From NCBI GenBank assembly GCA_029213005.1, contig JARGPI010000001.1:1-64000 (forward strand): 64,000 nt of DNA. Reading direction: 5' to 3'. This stretch comes from Verrucomicrobiales bacterium (GTDB taxonomy: Bacteria; Verrucomicrobiota; Verrucomicrobiia; Verrucomicrobiales; DEV007). The notes below the pieces were generated by a model. It was not told where the DNA came from. It worked only from the letters and a program-made list of their open reading frames with translations, and did not search any database. A program made the translations under genes and the position numbers. This document shows, piece after piece, positions 59,221 to 64,000 of the stretch (position 1 is its first letter; each line of letters opens with the position of its first letter).

Positions 59221-60141
59221 ATGAAACATCATATTATCCTGAATCCCAAGTCGGCCGGGGGCAAAACCATCCGTCGCGAGGCGGCGGTTAGAAAGGCTGC
59301 GGAGCGTTATTTTACGGCTTTTACACTGGAGCAAACGACCTGTGCGGGTGATGCCGTTGCAATCGCCCGACGGGCCGTGGCGGAGGAAGCCGATGCTATA
59401 GTAGTGGTCGGGGGAGACGGAACAATCAATGAAGTCGTAAACGGCTTGGCTCCGGAACGTGGAAAGGCGAATTCTTTACCTGTCATCGGTATGGTTCCAT
59501 CGGGTAGTGGGGGGGACTTTTGCCGGACCTTTGACCTATCAAATTCGATAGAGGATGCCTTTGAGCGCATCGCAAAAAATGAACCGACTTTGATTGATGT
59601 GGGTTGTATCCAATGGGCCAACGGAACGCAAAAGTTCTTCGCGAATATTGCGAGCACCGGCCTCAGTGCAGAAATCGGGATCAATACCAATGAAGCAAAA
59701 TGGCTGAAAAAAATTAACGGGGATCTTGCCTTCAACTGGACCATTTGGATGACAACTTTGCGGCATCGTCGATTCCCTCTCCGGGTGAGAACTTCCCGCA
59801 ATCCTGATGAAAGATTGTGGGACTCGAATTGTATCGCGATTTGTAACGGTCAGTATTTCGGGAGTGGGATTCGCGTAGCCCGCGAGGCGGATCCTGGAGA
59901 TGGTGTTTTTGACATAGCGGTGGTTCACGATCTGAAACCGTTTGGCTTTTTAAAAGGAGTAACCGAGATCAAGAAAGACGATTCAAAAATGCCGGAGGGC
60001 ATCACGAAATTTCAGGCCAAATGGATTGAAATCTCCTGCGATGATCCGGAGCGGGAGGTGTTGATCGAAACCGACGGGGAAGCATCCGGATCGCTACCCG
60101 CAAGATTCGAGGTGATTCCCGGGGCAATTCGACTGTTTTGA
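59221..60141 (+). CDS. Diacylglycerol/lipid kinase family protein
   Basis: ILNPKSAGG, VVVGGDGTINEVVNGL, GMVPSGSGGDFCRTF. Confidence 0.93.
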   Translation: MKHHIILNPKSAGGKTIRREAAVRKAAERYFTAFTLEQTTCAGDAVAIARRAVAEEADAIVVVGGDGTINEVVNGLAPERGKANSLPVIGMVPSGSGGDFCRTFDLSNSIEDAFERIAKNEPTLIDVGCIQWANGTQKFFANIASTGLSAEIGINTNEAKWLKKINGDLAFNWTIWMTTLRHRRFPLRVRTSRNPDERLWDSNCIAICNGQYFGSGIRVAREADPGDGVFDIAVVHDLKPFGFLKGVTEIKKDDSKMPEGITKFQAKWIEISCDDPEREVLIETDGEASGSLPARFEVIPGAIRLF

Positions 60142-60169
60142 TTAGAAAAATGCCTCTGATGCGCCACTG

Positions 60170-61300
60170 TTGCGCACGATGAAAAAACTCTTCCTCATCG
60201 CCGGCGAAATCAGCGGCGACGATCATGGTTCGGCACTGCTTGAGGCTTTGCCGACGGGGGAATTTTCATTGCTTGGTTTGGGCGGACCGAAGATGCACGC
60301 GCTTTCGCCGGATATCGAAAACTGGCTGGGCGATGCCGCCGTGCTCGGTCTCTGGGAAGTGCTGAAGAAGTACGGTTACTTTAAGGCAAAAATGGAGGAG
60401 ACGGTCGCCCGCATCCAATCTGAAAAGCCGGATGGTATCGTCATGATCGACTATCCGGGATTTAATCTGAGATTGGCCGATCGTCTTCGCAAGGAGGGGT
60501 TCCAGGGAAAGCTGATCTATTACATCAGCCCGCAGGTCTGGGCGTGGAAGAAGGGGAGAGTCAAGGAGATGGCCCGGCTTCTCGATTTGATGATCTGTAT
60601 TTTCCCTTTCGAAAAAGACCTCTATGAGTCCAGTGGGCTGAAGACCGTTTTTTGTGGTCATCCCCTGATTGATTCTCTGGAACCGGTCCGGAAACTGTCG
60701 ATCGACCGGGAACTCAGAGTGGTGGCGCTGCTTCCCGGCTCAAGAGAGCGGGAGGTGGAAACTCTTTTCCCTCCGATGCTGGATGCGGCGGAAATTTTGG
60801 TTTCACAACATCCGGAATTGAAATTCGTGACGTCCGGAGCCACTCCGGTGCTGACTGAGCGTCTCGTTAGCATGGTAAAAGAACGGAGCCTGGCGACCCG
60901 AATTGAAGTTTTCTCAAGTGCTGGCCACGAGATTATGCGTCGAGCCGGAGTCGGTGTGGTGGCCTCGGGAACGGCGACTCTGGAAGCTGCGATTTTGCGA
61001 TTGCCCTATGTTCTGACTTATAAAGTCGCCTGGTTAACGGCTGTCGCAGCCCGGCGGGTTTTGAAGATCCGGTTTCTCGGGATCGTGAACGTTATCGCGG
61101 GTCGGGAGGTGGTGAAAGAGCTACTCCAGGAGCAGTGCCGTGGCGAGACGATCGCTGCGGAGTTGAACGAGCTTTTGGAAAATGGCGGAGCACGGGCCCG
61201 GCTGGTATCCGATTTGAAAGAAGTCACGGAATCGCTCGGCGGGGGCGGCGCTCATAAAAATGCAGCAGACGCAGTTGTCTCAGCGATGGCGGATGCGTAG
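60170..61300 (+). CDS. lpxB: Lipid-A-disaccharide synthase
   Basis: FLIAGEISGDDHGSALLEAL, YYISPQVWAWKKGRVKEM, GHPLID, LLPGSREREV, VASGTATLEAAI. Confidence 0.95.
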   Translation: MRTMKKLFLIAGEISGDDHGSALLEALPTGEFSLLGLGGPKMHALSPDIENWLGDAAVLGLWEVLKKYGYFKAKMEETVARIQSEKPDGIVMIDYPGFNLRLADRLRKEGFQGKLIYYISPQVWAWKKGRVKEMARLLDLMICIFPFEKDLYESSGLKTVFCGHPLIDSLEPVRKLSIDRELRVVALLPGSREREVETLFPPMLDAAEILVSQHPELKFVTSGATPVLTERLVSMVKERSLATRIEVFSSAGHEIMRRAGVGVVASGTATLEAAILRLPYVLTYKVAWLTAVAARRVLKIRFLGIVNVIAGREVVKELLQEQCRGETIAAELNELLENGGARARLVSDLKEVTESLGGGGAHKNAADAVVSAMADA

Positions 61301-61313
61301 TTGATTTATAAAA

Positions 61314-62333
61314 ATGGCAAACGAAGGCAAACCTATTCGTATCGTGCTGGTGGCTCTGCCTCTGGGACTTCTGATCCTCGGAATCGCATCGATGCTTTTC
61401 ACTCAGTTCAAACCGGATACACCGGAGATGGACGAAGACTACGACAAGCGGATGGATGCCGCGAGTCTAAACCGGAAGCCTGTGAATCGCGCCGATTTGG
61501 AGCGGTTCGTCCGGATATTGTCGGAAGAAATTGGCGAGAGGAATCTCGATAATCCGACAGATTTGGAACGCGCTGCGATCTGGATTCAGTCGACTCTGAA
61601 AAGCGGAAATATGGGCTACGAAGTGGATCGCCAGATGTTCCCGGTCGATGGGGTCGAGGTTCGAAATTTGATGGTTGAGCTCACCGGAACCCGGCTGCGG
61701 AAAGAAATCGTCCTCGTTGGAGCTCATTACGACACGGTTGCGGGGAGTCCGGGTGCTAATGCCGGCGGAAGTGGAGTGGCCGCGTTGCTGAGCCTCGCCC
61801 AGGCATTTGCCGGTGACCGGCAGGAGCGGACGATTCGCTTTGTGTTTTTTACCAATGAGGAACCTCCCTACTTTGGAACGGAGAATATGGGCAGCCGCGT
61901 CTATGCAAAACGGAGTTCGACGCGGGAGGAGAAAATTGTCGCCATGTTGAGCCTCGATTCGCTGGGTTGTTTTCGTGATGAAGCCGGTAGTCAGATGCAA
62001 CCGGAGGGCGTTACCGAAGCCCTGCCGGACACAGGAAATTTCATTGTCTTTTCAGGAAATGACACGGCAAAATTCCGGGCCGATTCGGCGAGGAATATCT
62101 TGAAACGGGAGTCAGGAATCGAGGCGCTGTCAGTCGAGTTGCCGGATCTGAAGTCCGATGAGGTGTCTTTCGCCAAATATGGTTACCCGTCGGTTCTGGT
62201 CAGTGATACCGCAAAATACCGCTACCCTGATTTTCACCAAAGCACGGACACGATGGAAAAGATCGACTTTGAGCGATTGGAGAAAACCTGTCAGGCGTTG
62301 AAGCAAATCGTCGAGATTTGGGCCAATCCCTAA
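61314..62333 (+). CDS. M28 family metallopeptidase
   Basis: VGAHYDTVAGSPGANAGGSGVAALLSLA, FFTNEEPPYFGTENMGS. Confidence 0.93.
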   Translation: MANEGKPIRIVLVALPLGLLILGIASMLFTQFKPDTPEMDEDYDKRMDAASLNRKPVNRADLERFVRILSEEIGERNLDNPTDLERAAIWIQSTLKSGNMGYEVDRQMFPVDGVEVRNLMVELTGTRLRKEIVLVGAHYDTVAGSPGANAGGSGVAALLSLAQAFAGDRQERTIRFVFFTNEEPPYFGTENMGSRVYAKRSSTREEKIVAMLSLDSLGCFRDEAGSQMQPEGVTEALPDTGNFIVFSGNDTAKFRADSARNILKRESGIEALSVELPDLKSDEVSFAKYGYPSVLVSDTAKYRYPDFHQSTDTMEKIDFERLEKTCQALKQIVEIWANP

Positions 62334-62335
62334 AG

Positions 62336-63769
62336 TCAGGCCAGAATCTGCTCAATGAGATGGCCGTGAACATCGGTTAGTCTCATGTCCCGGCCGCTGA
62401 AGCGGAAAGTGCTCCGGGTGTGATCAACTCCCAGAAGATGCAGCATCGTGGCGTGAAGATCGTGAATCTCCCAGCGATTTTCGACAGCTTTGTAGCCGAA
62501 ATCATCGGTCCGGCCGACCCTGGAGCCTCCTTTGACGCCGCCGCCAGCCATCCACATAGTGAAACCGAAGGGATTGTGATCGCGACCATCTCCGCCTTGA
62601 GCAAACGGAGTGCGACCAAACTCACCGCCCCATACGATGAGCGTGGAATCGAGCAGTCCGGTCCGCTTGAGGTCTTTGATTAATCCGGCGATGGGTTGAT
62701 CGACGGTCTTACAGTTTTTGGTATGCCCATCGACGAGGTTACCGTGCTGATCCCAGCGGTCGCCGTTGCCGCTCGGGCAGGTGAGTTCGATGAAGCGGAC
62801 GCCCCGCTCGATCAAGCGCCGGGCGACGAGACATTGCAGGCCGAAGGTTCTCGTATTTTTAAAATCGGAATCGAGCCCGTAAAGCTTCTTCACCGGGGCT
62901 GACTCGCCACGCAGATCCATCAGATCGGGCACGGCGGTTTGCATCCGGAAAGCGGTTTCGTAATTCTGGATGGCGGCTTCGATCTGGGGATCGAATTGAG
63001 TCGCTTCGAGCGTTTCCTCGTCGAGTTGGCGAATCAAATCGAGTTTGTTGCGCTGCAGTTTCGGATCCGATTCGGTGGGCTCGATATTGGCGATGGGTTG
63101 TTCCTGAGGGAGAAAAATCGATCCCTGATAAGCCGCCGGGAGAAATCCGGAGCCAAAGCAATCGAGTCCGCCAGGAGGAATCAAGCCCCCGTTGAGGACC
63201 ACAAATCCGGGAAGGTTCTGATTTTCCGTTCCCAGCCCGTATCCCATCCACGCCCCCATACTGGGCCGCCCCTGAAACCCGCTGCCGGTGTGGAGAAAGT
63301 AATTTGCGGAGGTGTGTTCAGAAAACTCCGAAGTCATCGATTTGATCATCGCGATTTCATCGATCACCTCGGTTTCGGCGAGATGAGGAAACAAATCGGA
63401 GACCCAGTGGCCGCTCTCGCCCCGCTGTTTGAAATCCCATTGGGACTGAAGGACTTTTCCGATGTTGTCGAACTGAGTCGGAGCCAGTTTGCCGATCGCG
63501 GTGCGGGGATCTTCGCCGTGGTATTTTTTGAGCAGCGGCTTGTAGTCGAAGGTATCGACATGGGAGGGGCCGCCGTCCATGTAGAGAAAAATCACATTGC
63601 GGGCTTTGGCGGGGAAGTGAGACTGCTTTGGAGCCAGCGGACTCGCTACTGAACCCAGTGCATTTTCCGCATTGAGGGCGGAGAGAGCGACTCCCCCGAA
63701 CCCCATCGCGCACCGTCGGAGCATTTCACGGCGGCTTTCGACTGGCTGATGGAAATGTTGGCAGTGCAT
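62336..63769 (-). CDS. DUF1501 domain protein
   Basis: RREMLRRCAMGFGGVALSAL, VIFLYMDGGPSHVDTFDYKP, DHNPFGFTMWMAGGGVKGG. Confidence 0.95.
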   Translation of the reverse strand: MHCQHFHQPVESRREMLRRCAMGFGGVALSALNAENALGSVASPLAPKQSHFPAKARNVIFLYMDGGPSHVDTFDYKPLLKKYHGEDPRTAIGKLAPTQFDNIGKVLQSQWDFKQRGESGHWVSDLFPHLAETEVIDEIAMIKSMTSEFSEHTSANYFLHTGSGFQGRPSMGAWMGYGLGTENQNLPGFVVLNGGLIPPGGLDCFGSGFLPAAYQGSIFLPQEQPIANIEPTESDPKLQRNKLDLIRQLDEETLEATQFDPQIEAAIQNYETAFRMQTAVPDLMDLRGESAPVKKLYGLDSDFKNTRTFGLQCLVARRLIERGVRFIELTCPSGNGDRWDQHGNLVDGHTKNCKTVDQPIAGLIKDLKRTGLLDSTLIVWGGEFGRTPFAQGGDGRDHNPFGFTMWMAGGGVKGGSRVGRTDDFGYKAVENRWEIHDLHATMLHLLGVDHTRSTFRFSGRDMRLTDVHGHLIEQILA

Positions 63770-63844
63770 GATAATGGAATATCAATGCCCTGCCGCAAAA
63801 CGCAAAGGCGCGGGTGAGTGAGGCGACACGACCCGAAAAGTGGC

Positions 63845-64000
63845 TCAGGCCTCTATTGCGTCTCCGGTTTTGTCATTGAGAATCCAGTCGGCAGTCCGTA
63901 AAGCCGCTCCGTGGTGGCTTTCCATTGCTGCTTTGCCGCGCTCTGCCTGGGCGATCCCCGCAGAGGGATTTTCGAGCAAAGTGGACAGTGCCGCCTTTAA
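63845..64000 (-). CDS. Partial CDS (C-terminus), possibly 3-deoxy-D-manno-octulosonic acid transferase
   Basis: LKAALSTLLENPSAGIAQAERGKAAMESHHGAALRTADWILNDKTGDAIEA*; truncated by window end. Confidence 0.4.
   Translation of the reverse strand, partial: LKAALSTLLENPSAGIAQAERGKAAMESHHGAALRTADWILNDKTGDAIEA

Overview
This 64 kb window looks chromosomal and fits a Verrucomicrobia/PVC-type bacterium (inferred from DUF1501, DUF1552, DUF1592, SHD1 and ThuA families). Most of it is housekeeping: rpsB-tsf, argC-argJ, folB, a ferredoxin, hemQ-like, pyk, NUDIX, a SNF2 helicase, two cyclophilins, metX, a U32 peptidase, a lipid kinase, lpxB, M48 and M28 peptidases, and two tRNAs (Pro-GGG, Val-GAC). The items most worth a second look are: (1) a tandemly duplicated two-gene module at 15847-19969, each copy pairing an Hsp70-like ATPase domain lacking a substrate-binding domain with a small protein whose C-terminus resembles the GrpE beta domain by eye; (2) a dispersed palindromic repeat GACTGTAC-CCT-GTACAGTC at four loci, always in arrays with an exact 22-nt period, open in all six frames, and present in-frame inside a polyketide synthase gene; (3) an orphan type I PKS (KS-AT-DH-KR-ACP-KS) whose C-terminal KS has Ser in place of the catalytic Cys; (4) a three-gene cluster of HemN-like radical SAM, UbiC-like protein and a putative flavin-dependent halogenase carrying WxWxIP and FxxPxxSxG motifs; (5) a DacZ-like diadenylate cyclase with a TTG start and an RHV variant motif; (6) an orphan perfect terminator suggesting an unannotated small RNA. 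All family calls come from reading the sequence by eye; no database searches were run.
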